26,289 nt of DNA, taken from assembly GCA_903827075.1 (NCBI GenBank), contig CAIKGX010000160.1:1-26289 (forward strand), given 5' to 3'. Positions 9,429 through 17,459 of this stretch are shown one piece after another. How positions within the stretch are numbered: the first letter of the stretch is position 1; every line of letters starts with the position of its first letter. Below the pieces are notes generated by a model. That model made no database searches. It was given only the letters and a program-made list of their open reading frames with translations, and was not told the DNA's origin. Position numbers and translations under genes: made by a program. Source of the stretch: an uncultured beta proteobacterium. Its GTDB lineage: Bacteria > Pseudomonadota > Gammaproteobacteria > Burkholderiales > Burkholderiaceae.

Positions 9429-9566
9429 TCATTACGTTTGAGCACCATCTAGAGCCAGCCAGGACTGGCAATCCCTCTTTTCCACCAACCAAGGACCCTC
9501 CCAGACCCCTAATATGGTGGTTTTTGTCTTAAAAAAGCCTCTAAATCGATTCTTTTGTACAACTCC

Positions 9567-9594
9567 TTGACACCTTAGTAAAAAGAGCTAACAA
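9567..9594 (+). promoter_or_regulatory. Promoter of the cold-shock gene
   Basis: Perfect -35 TTGACA (9567-9572), a 16-base spacer and TAACAA (9589-9594); a 17-base spacing to AACAAT is equally possible. The start of transcription would be near 9601, leaving a leader of about 100 bases before the ATG at 9705. Long leaders are typical of cspA-type mRNAs, where they respond to temperature. Confidence 0.6.
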
Positions 9595-9704
9595 TCACCC
9601 ACTAGGCTTTATTTGAAGTCCTTTTTGGTGTGTTGTAGAGCGAGACTGGTTAAAAAGTATTCACCCTCATCACGGTTGTTTTAAGCTTATGTAATGGAGT
9701 TAGT

Positions 9705-9908
9705 ATGTCTACTGGAATAGTTAAGTGGTTCAATGATGCAAAAGGTTTTGGCTTTATCAAACCTGATGATAGTGAAGAAGAGTTGTTCGCGCATTTCAGC
9801 GCAATCAATATGGGCGGTTTTAAAACCCTTCAGGAAAACCAAAAGGTAACGTTTGATATTACCCAAGGCCCTAAAGGCAAACAGGCTACCAATATTCAAG
9901 CTGGTTAA
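9705..9908 (+). CDS. Cold-shock domain protein (CspA family)
   Basis: A 67-residue single cold-shock domain that binds single-stranded RNA/DNA and melts RNA structure. RNP1 KGFGFI is at residues 13-18 and RNP2 LFAHFSAI at 27-34; the protein opens MSTGIVKWFN as usual. A clear GGAG precedes the ATG. It forms a self-contained unit: its own TTGACA promoter, a leader of about 100 bases and a strong terminator 20 bases after the stop. Whether it is cold-induced or constitutive (CspE/CspC-like) cannot be told from the protein. Confidence 0.97.
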   Translation: MSTGIVKWFNDAKGFGFIKPDDSEEELFAHFSAINMGGFKTLQENQKVTFDITQGPKGKQATNIQAG

Positions 9909-9927
9909 TCATCAATAGATGATCATG

Positions 9928-9960
9928 AAAAAACCTAGGACTAGCTTCTAGGTTTTTTTT
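9928..9960 (+). terminator. Intrinsic terminator of the cold-shock gene
   Basis: Stem AAAAAACCTAG (9928-9938) / CTAGGTTTTTT (from 9948) with a 9-base loop, ending in eight T. It lies 20 bases after the csp stop codon. The A-run on the other side means it could also act on minus-strand transcription. Confidence 0.85.
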
Positions 9961-10014
9961 CGTCTATGAAGGCTTTTGCTCTGATTTAAATTAATCGAAG
10001 GTAGTAAGATTCTC

Positions 10015-10047
10015 AATAAGCCCTGCAGGCAAACTGTAGGGCTTATT
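10015..10047. terminator. Bidirectional hairpin between csp and the AOC-like gene
   Basis: A 14-base stem: AATAAGCCCTGCAG (10015-10028) pairs with CTGTAGGGCTTATT (10034-10047) across a 5-base loop, with one G-U wobble. It sits four bases past the stop of the minus-strand gene at 10051. The sequence after the stem is T-rich on the plus strand (TTATTTATTT) and only weakly so on the minus strand. Confidence 0.65.
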
Positions 10048-10050
10048 TAT

Positions 10051-10542
10051 TTACTGCAGATGTAGAACATGTTTCCAAGTTCCATCCTTGAGGTGAGTAG
10101 TTTCTACCCACCCACCAACTCCAGCAAACTTACCGGTTCCACCGGTCACTGCTCGCGCTGTCGGAGATGACTCCACCAGAGTTGCCCTAGCACTAGGATA
10201 CATAGCAACCCCTTGAATAATAATCTGATCATTCGTGCCATTGCCAAAGGAAAATACTGCGCTAGTGATTCTTGATTCAACTCCTGGAGGCGAAACATTC
10301 ACGCCAGTAGTAGTCATAATCCAATCAGTCATGAGCTCAGTACCATCGTCAGCAGTAGCTTTGAAGTGCCACAAACGAATATCCCCAATAGATTGACCTG
10401 GTGCACCATGATCAAGTAATGTTGCTGCCGGTACTTCTGGATGGGTTACGGTAACCAGACGTTCTGCCATAGACAGGCCAGAAAATGTCATGGTGAGGAT
10501 AGCAAGGCAAGCGAATTTAATGAAAATTGATTTACCACTCAT
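10051..10542 (-). CDS. Secreted allene-oxide-cyclase-barrel-like protein
   Basis: 163 residues with a clear signal peptide (basic N-terminus, hydrophobic IKFACLAILTMTFSGLSMA, cleavage after residue 26). The mature part is beta-rich with a C-terminal GGTGKFAGVGGWVETTHL and a final GTWKHVLHL. This resembles the allene-oxide-cyclase/dirigent barrel, where a GTGKYAGARG-type turn is followed by a closing strand. No catalytic residues can be assigned, so enzymatic activity is not claimed. GAGGAG lies 8-9 bases ahead of the ATG. It is 78 bases downstream of the ferritin-like gene on the same strand, probably the same transcript, with two small hairpins in the gap. Confidence 0.6.
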   Translation of the reverse strand: MSGKSIFIKFACLAILTMTFSGLSMAERLVTVTHPEVPAATLLDHGAPGQSIGDIRLWHFKATADDGTELMTDWIMTTTGVNVSPPGVESRITSAVFSFGNGTNDQIIIQGVAMYPSARATLVESSPTARAVTGGTGKFAGVGGWVETTHLKDGTWKHVLHLQ

Positions 10543-10600
10543 ATTAAAGCTCCTCTAGTAATAGCAATAAATTAATTGGGCGATTGAAGTACAGTAGTAA

Positions 10601-10632
10601 AGCATTTTATAAATGCTAAGTCACAATGACTT
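10601..10632 (-). repeat. Two tandem short hairpins at the end of the ferritin-like gene
   Basis: AGCATTT-TAT-AAATGCT (10601-10617) is followed directly by AAGTCA-CAA-TGACTT (10618-10632), which overlaps the stop codon of the gene ending at 10621. Both are perfect and have 3-base loops. There is no T-run, so this is unlikely to be a strong terminator. It may stabilise the 3' end or reduce expression of the downstream AOC-like gene. Confidence 0.5.
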
Positions 10633-11859
10633 GAGCTTTTGAGCAACTGATTCGAGGCTATCAGCAACACCAGGAAGTGCAATTTCATTTTCCAGAATAC
10701 GAATTGCTGCAGCCAGTTCAAATGCACGTTCGCTAATGACTTGGCAAGCACTCTGGTGAGCAAGTTGTCCAATTGAACCTGCTATTTCAAAATTAATGCA
10801 GGCAAGCACCACACCCCCATCTTTTTTAATAGGCAATTGGCTAGCTGCATCACCAATAGCCATGAGGGTATACATAATGCTTGCGGCCGCCTTGGACATC
10901 TCAGATCTCATGTGTTGCGGAAAAGGATTTGGGGAAAATACTTGCGTAAAGGTGCGGAGCATCAGTGTATAGAGACAGCTGCCTAAATCGACAACTCGCA
11001 TGGCCAAAGGATGCGTAATCTCTGTTCCTTTATTACCCTTACTGATAGAGTCTCGAAATGTTGGATTTACTGCTGTTATTCGGGCGGGCTCAAAATCAGG
11101 TCTAGTCGCTTTAAGCTGTTGTAGCTCTTTTAATATATTAGAGAAGCGAGCGTAATGAGAATCCTCAGTATGTCCAGGCGCACCCTCCCCCTCAAGCACA
11201 ATACTCTCTATAGCCTGGTGTGCTGATGCGCTATCTGTTACCGCAAACAATCCAGGCAATGGAAATAACACTCCACCAACTTGCGCATTTGCATGGCCAA
11301 TAAACAGAGCGTCATGGCCAAGCTTCTCAACAAGGTAATCGATGCCATTGGCAATCTGATGATAAAGATGGCCTGGGGTTAAATAATCAGTAGGCGTGGG
11401 TGAAAACAAGTTCTGATGAATCTTGCGATGATAGTGCTCTAAATGACGAAAAGCAGTACCGTCTGGTACCTCAATCTCCAAAGGTCTTTCAATCATCATG
11501 AAATGCTGAATGGTCGATTCATTGAAAGGTGATAAGTTAAATTCTAAATTTGCTGGAAATCTTCCAGCCGGAATAGGAAAATTTAAACGGGAAAAGTGAG
11601 GCGCAGAACCAAAAGCAGAAAGCAAATTATTTACCAAACTTAGGTGCCGCATTTCCTGAATAGCCACCACTCTAATTTGCTTTCGCCACCCTTCAATAAC
11701 CACTAATTCTTGTTCGCTTACCCCCTCATCCGTTGAGCGCTTTAGACTCATTGCTGCATATAAGTAAGTACACATCACGGTATGCTCGAACTCTGCAGAC
11801 TCTGCAAGTAAAAATAAGAGCTCTTCCCGATCTTTAATTGGGTTTTTATTAGCTTTCAT
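10621..11859 (-). CDS. Stand-alone ferritin-like protein of the VioB/RebD (iminophenyl-pyruvate dimer synthase) family
   Basis: 412 residues. The N-terminal helical half has two metal-type motifs: ESAEFEH, with E23xxH26, and IQEMRH, with E69xxH72. The segment GHTEDSHYARFSNILKEL near residue 230 matches the conserved DSHYxRF stretch of this family. VioB and RebD condense two indole-3-pyruvate imines in violacein and rebeccamycin synthesis, but those are about 1000 residues long and lie in pigment clusters. This one is short and has no vioA, vioC, vioD or vioE neighbour, so its substrate is unknown and pigment synthesis is not implied. The ATG has no clear ribosome-binding site. It diverges from the small gene at 11934 across 74 bases. 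Confidence 0.72.
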   Translation of the reverse strand: MKANKNPIKDREELLFLLAESAEFEHTVMCTYLYAAMSLKRSTDEGVSEQELVVIEGWRKQIRVVAIQEMRHLSLVNNLLSAFGSAPHFSRLNFPIPAGRFPANLEFNLSPFNESTIQHFMMIERPLEIEVPDGTAFRHLEHYHRKIHQNLFSPTPTDYLTPGHLYHQIANGIDYLVEKLGHDALFIGHANAQVGGVLFPLPGLFAVTDSASAHQAIESIVLEGEGAPGHTEDSHYARFSNILKELQQLKATRPDFEPARITAVNPTFRDSISKGNKGTEITHPLAMRVVDLGSCLYTLMLRTFTQVFSPNPFPQHMRSEMSKAAASIMYTLMAIGDAASQLPIKKDGGVVLACINFEIAGSIGQLAHQSACQVISERAFELAAAIRILENEIALPGVADSLESVAQKLKSL

Positions 11860-11933
11860 TCAATTTGAACAATCATATCCAATGGGATTAAGATAAATAC
11901 ATTAAGCCTCTAACCACTACATTTACTCATAAT

Positions 11934-12236
11934 ATGACAGATCTAGAACAAACAAAACGGGATCTCACTGCGGCCACTTTAAATCAGTACTGCTTAGAAT
12001 TCCTCAAAGGCCATAAACTATCTACGTTTGAGACTGGTTTGATTCTGGGTATTATTTTAGGCGTTGAAGATGATGCTAGCTACGATAAAAAAATTGTGAT
12101 CCCAATAAATGTGAGTGAAGCAGAACGCGTTCAAGTCATTAGCAACTATATTCAAAATAATCCAAAACGGCAACATCAATCATTTGCCTCTTTGGCTTTT
12201 GATGCCATGCTTGAGCAGTGGCCGTATCAAAAATAA
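11934..12236 (+). CDS. Small Rap1a/Tai-like protein
   Basis: 100 residues. The pattern NQYCLEFLKG, then IPINVSEAERVQVISNYIQNN-P, then FDAMLEQWP resembles the Rap1a/Tai family: a Cys near the N-terminus, a 'P-x-x-V' strand, a helix ending in a His/Pro turn, and a closing 'aL..aWP'. Family members are often periplasmic and include immunity proteins of type VI effectors. Here there is no signal peptide, the C-terminal Cys is missing (WPYQK) and no toxin gene lies alongside, so an immunity role is doubtful. No ribosome-binding site is visible. The remaining 170 bases before xth contain only an AT-rich inverted repeat (12282-12311). Confidence 0.5.
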   Translation: MTDLEQTKRDLTAATLNQYCLEFLKGHKLSTFETGLILGIILGVEDDASYDKKIVIPINVSEAERVQVISNYIQNNPKRQHQSFASLAFDAMLEQWPYQK

Positions 12237-12406
12237 ACTCAAGAAAATGAGTGAAAGCCCTCATATTTCGATCAGATAGCTTAATAAAAAAGTACCTCTG
12301 TTTTTTTATTACCAATACCATCTTTTAAATTTAGCCATTCATCCTGAACAATTAAATTAGTGTAGGCCTATGCAGGTGGGCGCAAACTGATACTGTTCAA
12401 GGATTC

Positions 12407-13279
12407 TTATATCGCATCAGGATATGGTCTTACGGATGTTTGAATATTTGCCACTATGGGCGCATGATCTGAAGGTTGCTCCCAAGTGCGGGGCTCTTTA
12501 TCCACAATACTAGAGATACAACGTTCTTTTAAGGCATCACTTAAGAGGATATGGTCAATACGCATGCCCGCGTTTCTTCTAAAGCCCATCATGCGATAGT
12601 CCCACCAACTAAAAGTCTTGGGTGCTTGCTCAAACATTCTGAATGAGTCATGCAAACCTAGACCAAGTATTTCTTGAAAGGCATTGCGTTCTTGTGGTGA
12701 AACCAAGTTCTGTCCTTCCCATGCCTTGGGATCATGTACATCGGCATCGGCTGGGGCGATATTAAAATCACCCAATAAAGCTAAACGGGGGTTTTGTTCA
12801 ACCTCTTGAGTAAGCCAATTCTGAAGAGCTTGTAACCAATTCAGTTTATAGGCAAACTTATCGCTATCAGGTGATTGACCATTAGGAAAATAGGCCGAGA
12901 CTAGTCTGATTGGTTGGGTTCTGGCAAAGCAGACCGTTGCAGCCAATATGCGCTGCTGCACATCATCATTTCCTGGGATATTTCTAATGGGCTTTAGAAA
13001 AGTAGTCTCTAGGTTCGTCGCGATAGGCGCTAATGCAGATTTACGCACAATAATAGCAACACCGTTATAGGTCTTTTGACCAGCCACTAAGCTCAAATAA
13101 CCTGCTGCCTCTAACTCTTGATGAGGGTACTTATCATCAGTGAGCTTAAGTTCTTGCAAACACAATGCATCAATCGGCTTTTTTGCTTTTTCTTGATCTT
13201 GCAACCAACGCAATACGTGAGGCAGGCGGACTTTCAAGGAATTGACATTCCACGCCGCTATCCGTATTGAATCAGTCAT
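12407..13279 (-). CDS. xth: Exodeoxyribonuclease III family AP endonuclease
   Basis: Cuts DNA 5' to abasic sites and trims 3' ends in base-excision repair. 290 residues with the full exonuclease III set: WNVNS (Asn11), LQELK (metal Glu43), YFPNG (Tyr130), GDFNIAP (Asp171, Asn173), SWWDYR, RIDHIL and the terminal PSDHAP (catalytic His272). Its ATG overlaps the end of ntrC by eight bases, so it is translationally coupled as the last gene of the glnA-ntrB-ntrC-xth run. The ExoIII/ExoA subfamily is not resolved. Confidence 0.95.
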   Translation of the reverse strand: MTDSIRIAAWNVNSLKVRLPHVLRWLQDQEKAKKPIDALCLQELKLTDDKYPHQELEAAGYLSLVAGQKTYNGVAIIVRKSALAPIATNLETTFLKPIRNIPGNDDVQQRILAATVCFARTQPIRLVSAYFPNGQSPDSDKFAYKLNWLQALQNWLTQEVEQNPRLALLGDFNIAPADADVHDPKAWEGQNLVSPQERNAFQEILGLGLHDSFRMFEQAPKTFSWWDYRMMGFRRNAGMRIDHILLSDALKERCISSIVDKEPRTWEQPSDHAPIVANIQTSVRPYPDAI

Positions 13280-14720
13280 CTATCCCCAGCTCCTGCAATT
13301 TACGTGTAATGGTATTGCGGCCAATACCTAAACGTTGAGCTGCCTCTACTCTTCTGCCGCGAGTCACTTCAAGAGCGGCCTGCAATACTGCTTTTTCAAA
13401 TCGAGAGCATAAAGCATCGTAGACGTCCTTATCACCGTCTTGCAACATCTTGACAGCCAATCGTGCAAGCCCACCTTCCCAATCAGAAGAACCCGCACGT
13501 GCAGTTGGATTGCTGGGGGATGATTCCCCTTGAATGATTAATGGCTGTTGATTTGCTTCAGCCAAGATATCTCCGGGTAAGTCACCCATGCCAATCACGT
13601 TTGACGGTGTCATCACGGTCAGCCAATGGCAGAGGTTTTCTAGTTGCCGCACATTACCAGCAAAAGGCATATTACCCATCTCCGCTAACACTTCATCGGA
13701 AAGTTTTTTTGGCTCTACTCCAAGAGACTTAGCACAAGACAACATGAAATGACGTGCTAGCACCGGAATATCTTCAGCGCGTTCACGCAAAGAAGGCATC
13801 CTCAAGCGAATTACATTTAAGCGATGTAATAAATCTTCGCGGAAGGTGCCCGCAGCAACTTTGGCCTCTAAGTTGTGATGGGTTGAAGCAATAATACGAA
13901 CATTCGCCTTGATGGGATCTTGACCACCAAGTCGATAAAAATTACCGTCAGTCAAAGCGCGTAAGAGACGGGCCTGCAAGTCAAAAGGGATATCCCCAAT
14001 CTCATCAATAAACAATGTACCGCCATCCGCTTGCTCAAAGCGTCCACGGCGCAAAGTTAAGGCACCATTGAAAGCGCCGCGTTCATGACCAAATAATTCT
14101 GACTCCAATAAATCCTTAGGAACAGCCGCGGTACTAAAAGTTACAAAAGGACCTTTAGCGCGAGGACTGTGTTTATGTAAAGCTTGAGCAACTAACTCTT
14201 TACCAGTGCCAGACTCACCTGTGATCAGCACTGTCGAATGCGACTGCGCTAGACGTCCAATGGCACGAAAGACTTCTTGCATTGCAGGCGCTTGACCAAT
14301 AATTTCAGTGGAGTCTTGTCTCCAGCCGTTCATTTCTTTATTACCGGATTGATTGCGCTCGCTCTGCTCCATAGCGCGACGAATGAGCTCTACTGCCTTA
14401 TCAATATCAAACGGCTTTGTCAGATACTCAAATGCGCCACCCTGAAATGAGGAGACAGCTGAATCTAAGTCGGAGTAAGCCGTCATAATAATGACTGGCA
14501 ACTGGGGATGACTCTCTTTTACATTTTGCAAAAGGTCTAAGCCATTTCCACGTGGCATCCGAATATCAGATATCAATACTTGGGGAGATTCCTTTTCAAG
14601 CGCATCGATCACGTCATTGGGATTTGAAAAGCTCTTATGCGGAATATTTTCACGCGAAAGCGCCTTTTCTAATACCCAGCGAATCGATTGATCATCGTCC
14701 ACAATCCAAATTGGTTTCAT
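13272..14720 (-). CDS. ntrC: Nitrogen regulation response regulator NtrC
   Basis: Sigma-54 activator, 482 residues. The receiver has Asp52 (LISDIRMPRG) and Lys102. The AAA+ domain has Walker A GESGTGKE at 168-175 and Walker B GGTLFIDEIGD at 233-243. A Fis-type helix-turn-helix (RVEAAQRLGIGRNTITRKLQ) ends the protein. Two positions normally invariant in this family differ. The sigma-54 contact loop reads GAFNGA (215-220, Asn218) instead of GAFTGA, and the segment usually written (L/I)NxAA reads FSTAAV, replacing the switch Asn with Ser. Both codons were checked on the nucleotide sequence (AAT and AGT). The start overlaps the ntrB stop as ATGA. It should act on the dyads ahead of glnA. Confidence 0.97.
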   Translation of the reverse strand: MKPIWIVDDDQSIRWVLEKALSRENIPHKSFSNPNDVIDALEKESPQVLISDIRMPRGNGLDLLQNVKESHPQLPVIIMTAYSDLDSAVSSFQGGAFEYLTKPFDIDKAVELIRRAMEQSERNQSGNKEMNGWRQDSTEIIGQAPAMQEVFRAIGRLAQSHSTVLITGESGTGKELVAQALHKHSPRAKGPFVTFSTAAVPKDLLESELFGHERGAFNGALTLRRGRFEQADGGTLFIDEIGDIPFDLQARLLRALTDGNFYRLGGQDPIKANVRIIASTHHNLEAKVAAGTFREDLLHRLNVIRLRMPSLRERAEDIPVLARHFMLSCAKSLGVEPKKLSDEVLAEMGNMPFAGNVRQLENLCHWLTVMTPSNVIGMGDLPGDILAEANQQPLIIQGESSPSNPTARAGSSDWEGGLARLAVKMLQDGDKDVYDALCSRFEKAVLQAALEVTRGRRVEAAQRLGIGRNTITRKLQELGIDD

Positions 14721-15850
14721 GATGCTTTCTCCTGCCTACGGTAAGGGATTTGAATATGAAAATCGGTATTGCCAGGGCGGCTTTCGCAAGCGATAAAGCC
14801 TTGATGTTGCTGTACAAATGTTTGCGCCAAGGTAAGTCCTAAACCACTGCCACCCTCCCTGCCTGACACCAGCGGGAAGAAGATGCGCTCACGGATTTCA
14901 TCAGCAATACCCGGACCGTTATCAATTACATGTAAGTCCATTGCCAATTTGTAGCGTTTTTTAGAAATCGTGACTGAGCGAGCAACCCGTGTGCGCAGCT
15001 CAATCTGAGCAACCCCTTGAGAAATCTCTTCGCTCAGTGCTTGAGCGGCGTTGTGGGCAATATTCAGCGTTGCTTGAATCAGCTGTTCGCGATCACCAAG
15101 TAAGTCTGGCAAGCTCGTGTCGTAGTTACGAATGATGCGCAGACCTTTTGGAAATTCAGCAAGTACTAAACTGCGGACGCGTTCCAAAGCCTCATGAACG
15201 TTAAAGTACTCCATAGCATGGGCTTTGCGATGTGGCGCAAGCAATCTGTCCACGAGGTTCTGCAAACGATCTGACTCTTTGATAATGACCTGGGTATATT
15301 CACGCAAGCCTTTTTCAGGCAACTCATACTCCAAGAGTTGAGCTGCGCCCCGAATGCCCCCCAGAGGATTTTTAATTTCATGAGCCAAATTACGCATTAA
15401 CTGTTTATTTGCTTCTACCTGTTGAGTTACCCGCTCATCACGTTCACTACGCAATTGCTGATCGATCGGAAACCACTCCATCATGATGAGCGCAGGGTCA
15501 TCTAAGATGGCCACTACTACATGGGCGGGAATGGAGTCTTGATGAATGCTGCCAGGCAATGAATGCAAGACTACTTCTTGGCGTTGAGCCGTAAAGTGAC
15601 CCGCCTTGACCTCTTCAATCATCAGGTTCAGAGGTAAGTTATCGCCAAATATATCATGCAGGGATTGACCCTCAAGTGATTTACGCGACAAATCCAAAGC
15701 AGACTCGGCTGCGGGGTTCACGTACACCAATTGTTGGTTCTCAGCCTCAAATACCACGATGGCATTAGGCATCTGATCAAGCAATGTCGGAAAAAAAGGA
15801 GCAGCCGAAGCTGCCCCTTTGAACGAATTGCGCAACAGACCTGCGCTCAA
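14717..15850 (-). CDS. ntrB: Nitrogen regulation sensor histidine kinase NtrB
   Basis: Soluble kinase/phosphatase that controls NtrC phosphorylation under PII control. 377 residues: a PAS domain (about 20-130, PNAIVVFEAENQQLVYVNPA), the H-box LAHEIKNPLGG with His157, N-box NIAHNAAQAL, G1 DNGPGIAD and the ending SGLGLTLAQTFVQQHQG. The start codon is TTG, supported by a strong AAGGAG about six bases upstream (complement of about 15856-15862). It sits 14 bases after glnA and overlaps ntrC by four bases, so all three belong to one operon. There is no membrane segment, as expected for NtrB. Confidence 0.96.
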   Translation of the reverse strand: MSAGLLRNSFKGAASAAPFFPTLLDQMPNAIVVFEAENQQLVYVNPAAESALDLSRKSLEGQSLHDIFGDNLPLNLMIEEVKAGHFTAQRQEVVLHSLPGSIHQDSIPAHVVVAILDDPALIMMEWFPIDQQLRSERDERVTQQVEANKQLMRNLAHEIKNPLGGIRGAAQLLEYELPEKGLREYTQVIIKESDRLQNLVDRLLAPHRKAHAMEYFNVHEALERVRSLVLAEFPKGLRIIRNYDTSLPDLLGDREQLIQATLNIAHNAAQALSEEISQGVAQIELRTRVARSVTISKKRYKLAMDLHVIDNGPGIADEIRERIFFPLVSGREGGSGLGLTLAQTFVQQHQGFIACESRPGNTDFHIQIPYRRQEKAS

Positions 15851-15864
15851 GTTCTCTCCTTCGC

Positions 15865-17280
15865 TTACAGGGAGTAGTACATATCGAATTCGATTGGATG
15901 GGTAGTCATACGGAAACGTGTGACATCTTCCATCTTCAAAGCGATATAGGCATCAATCATAGAATCGGTAAAGACACCACCACGAGTTAAGAACTCACGG
16001 TCCTTATCCAAATTCTCTAAAGCTTCTTCTAAGCTCGCGCAAACGGTTGGGATCTTTGCATCTTCTTCTGGCGGCAAGTCATACAAGTTCTTGTCAGCAG
16101 CTTCACCTGGATGAATCTTATTCTGAACGCCATCCAAACCAGCCATTAAGAGTGCAGCAAAGCACAGGTATGGGTTAGCCAATGGATCAGGGAATCGAGT
16201 CTCAATACGACGGCCTTTAGGGCTAGACACGTGTGGAATACGGATCGAAGCAGAACGGTTACGTGCCGAATAAGCCAACTTCACTGGTGCTTCAAAACCT
16301 GGAACCAAACGCTTGTAAGAGTTGGTGCCTGGGTTGGTAATTGCATTCAATGCTTTAGCGTGCTTAATGATGCCGCCGATGTAAAACAGAGCAAACTCTG
16401 AAAGACCTGCATAGCCATTACCAGCAAACAAGTTCTCGCCATTTTTCCAAACGGATTGGTGGACGTGCATACCAGAACCATTGTCGCCAACGACTGGCTT
16501 AGGCATAAATGTAGCTGTCTTGCCATAAGCATGCGCTACGTTTTGAATCACATATTTCTGCCAAATGGTCCAGTCAGCACGCTCAACTAATGTGCTGAAT
16601 TTTGTACCCAATTCATTTTGGCCTTGACCAGCAACTTCATGGTGATGCACTTCAACTGGAATACCTAAAGATTCCAGAATCAAACACATTTCCGAACGCA
16701 TATCGTGGAATGTGTCTACTGGTGCCACTGGGAAGTAGCCGCCTTTTTTACCTGGACGGTGACCTGGATTACCGCCTTCGATTTCAGCAGCAGAAGACCA
16801 TGGAGCTTCTTCGGAATCAATCTTCACGAAGCAACCCTGCATATCAGCACCCCAACGGACGCCGTCAAAAATAAAGAATTCTGGCTCTGGGCCAAAATAT
16901 GCTGCATCGCCTAAACCAGTGCTCTTTAAATAGGACTCAGCACGCTTAGCAATAGAGCGTGGGTCGCGATCGTAACCTTTGCCATCAGATGGCTCGATCA
17001 CATCACAGGTAATCACTAAAGTGGACTCTTCATAGAAAGGGTCAATGTAGCAAGCTGTTGGATCTGGCATCAACAACATGTCGGAAGCTTCAATACCTTT
17101 CCAACCTGCAATAGAAGAGCCGTCAAATGCATGACCACTCTCAAATTTATCTTCGTCAAAATGAGAAATAGGAACGGTAGTGTGTTGCTCTTTACCCTTT
17201 GTATCTACAAAGCGGAAGTCAACAAAAGTACATTCTTTCTCTTTAACTAACTTCATCACATCAGCGACGGTCTTCGTCAT
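15865..17280 (-). CDS. glnA: Type I glutamine synthetase
   Basis: Makes glutamine from glutamate, ammonia and ATP; a cytoplasmic dodecamer. 471 residues (E. coli 469). Visible signatures: DGSSIAGW at 53-60, PEPEFFIFD from 131, NGSGMHVHQS at 267-276, NRSASIRIP at 341-349 and the adenylylation site KNLYDLPPE with Tyr400. This is the GSI-beta form regulated by adenylylation. The start is supported by AGAGGAG eight bases upstream. The preceding 205 bases contain two NtrC-like dyads and a candidate sigma-54 promoter, and ntrB/ntrC follow. Confidence 0.99.
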   Translation of the reverse strand: MTKTVADVMKLVKEKECTFVDFRFVDTKGKEQHTTVPISHFDEDKFESGHAFDGSSIAGWKGIEASDMLLMPDPTACYIDPFYEESTLVITCDVIEPSDGKGYDRDPRSIAKRAESYLKSTGLGDAAYFGPEPEFFIFDGVRWGADMQGCFVKIDSEEAPWSSAAEIEGGNPGHRPGKKGGYFPVAPVDTFHDMRSEMCLILESLGIPVEVHHHEVAGQGQNELGTKFSTLVERADWTIWQKYVIQNVAHAYGKTATFMPKPVVGDNGSGMHVHQSVWKNGENLFAGNGYAGLSEFALFYIGGIIKHAKALNAITNPGTNSYKRLVPGFEAPVKLAYSARNRSASIRIPHVSSPKGRRIETRFPDPLANPYLCFAALLMAGLDGVQNKIHPGEAADKNLYDLPPEEDAKIPTVCASLEEALENLDKDREFLTRGGVFTDSMIDAYIALKMEDVTRFRMTTHPIEFDMYYSL

Positions 17281-17344
17281 GCAAATCTCCTCTATTAACT
17301 AAATTCGGAATTCAAACTTAAGGCATACACCCCTGTTTATTCCA

Positions 17345-17360
17345 GGCATCAAACATGCCT
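17345..17360 (-). promoter_or_regulatory. Candidate sigma-54 promoter of glnA
   Basis: Minus strand AGGCATGTTTGATGCC, against the consensus TGGCACGNNNNTTGCW. The invariant GG and GC pairs have the required 10-base gap and 9 of 12 defined positions match if C/T is allowed at position 6. Transcription would start near 17334, about 54 bases before the glnA ATG. The element is also part of a dyad, AGGCAT-CAAAC-ATGCCT (17344-17360), so a hairpin reading cannot be excluded. Confidence 0.6.
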
Positions 17361-17408
17361 ACTGGATGTACGTAATTTACTGAAGCAAACAAATGGGAAC
17401 GCTTATTA

Positions 17409-17426
17409 TTGCACTAATAAAGTGCT
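17409..17426 (-). promoter_or_regulatory. NtrC binding site, promoter-proximal
   Basis: Minus strand AGCACTTTATTAGTGCAA. It matches the NtrC dyad GCAC-N7-GTGC and is centred about 84 bases upstream of the predicted glnA transcription start. Confidence 0.7.
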
Positions 17427-17459
17427 CAAATACGCCTTTTACCCTACTAAAACCCCTAA

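Noticed and set aside
9454..9469. Hairpin GCCAG-CCAGGA-CTGGC after the M3 peptidase
   Set aside because: Only a five-base stem and no T-run directly after it; too weak to call a terminator.
10621..11859. A violacein-type pigment cluster
   Set aside because: Only the ferritin-like domain is present; no tryptophan oxidase, VioE or monooxygenase genes are nearby.
12282..12311. AT-only inverted repeat TAATAAAAAA...TTTTTTTATTA after the Rap1a-like gene
   Set aside because: It has a T-run but no GC in the stem, so it is unlikely to terminate efficiently; kept only as a note.
17380..17398. TTTGTTTGCT on the minus strand as a sigma-54 -12 element
   Set aside because: No GG at the required distance upstream (the -24 position reads TC); the element at 17345-17360 fits better.
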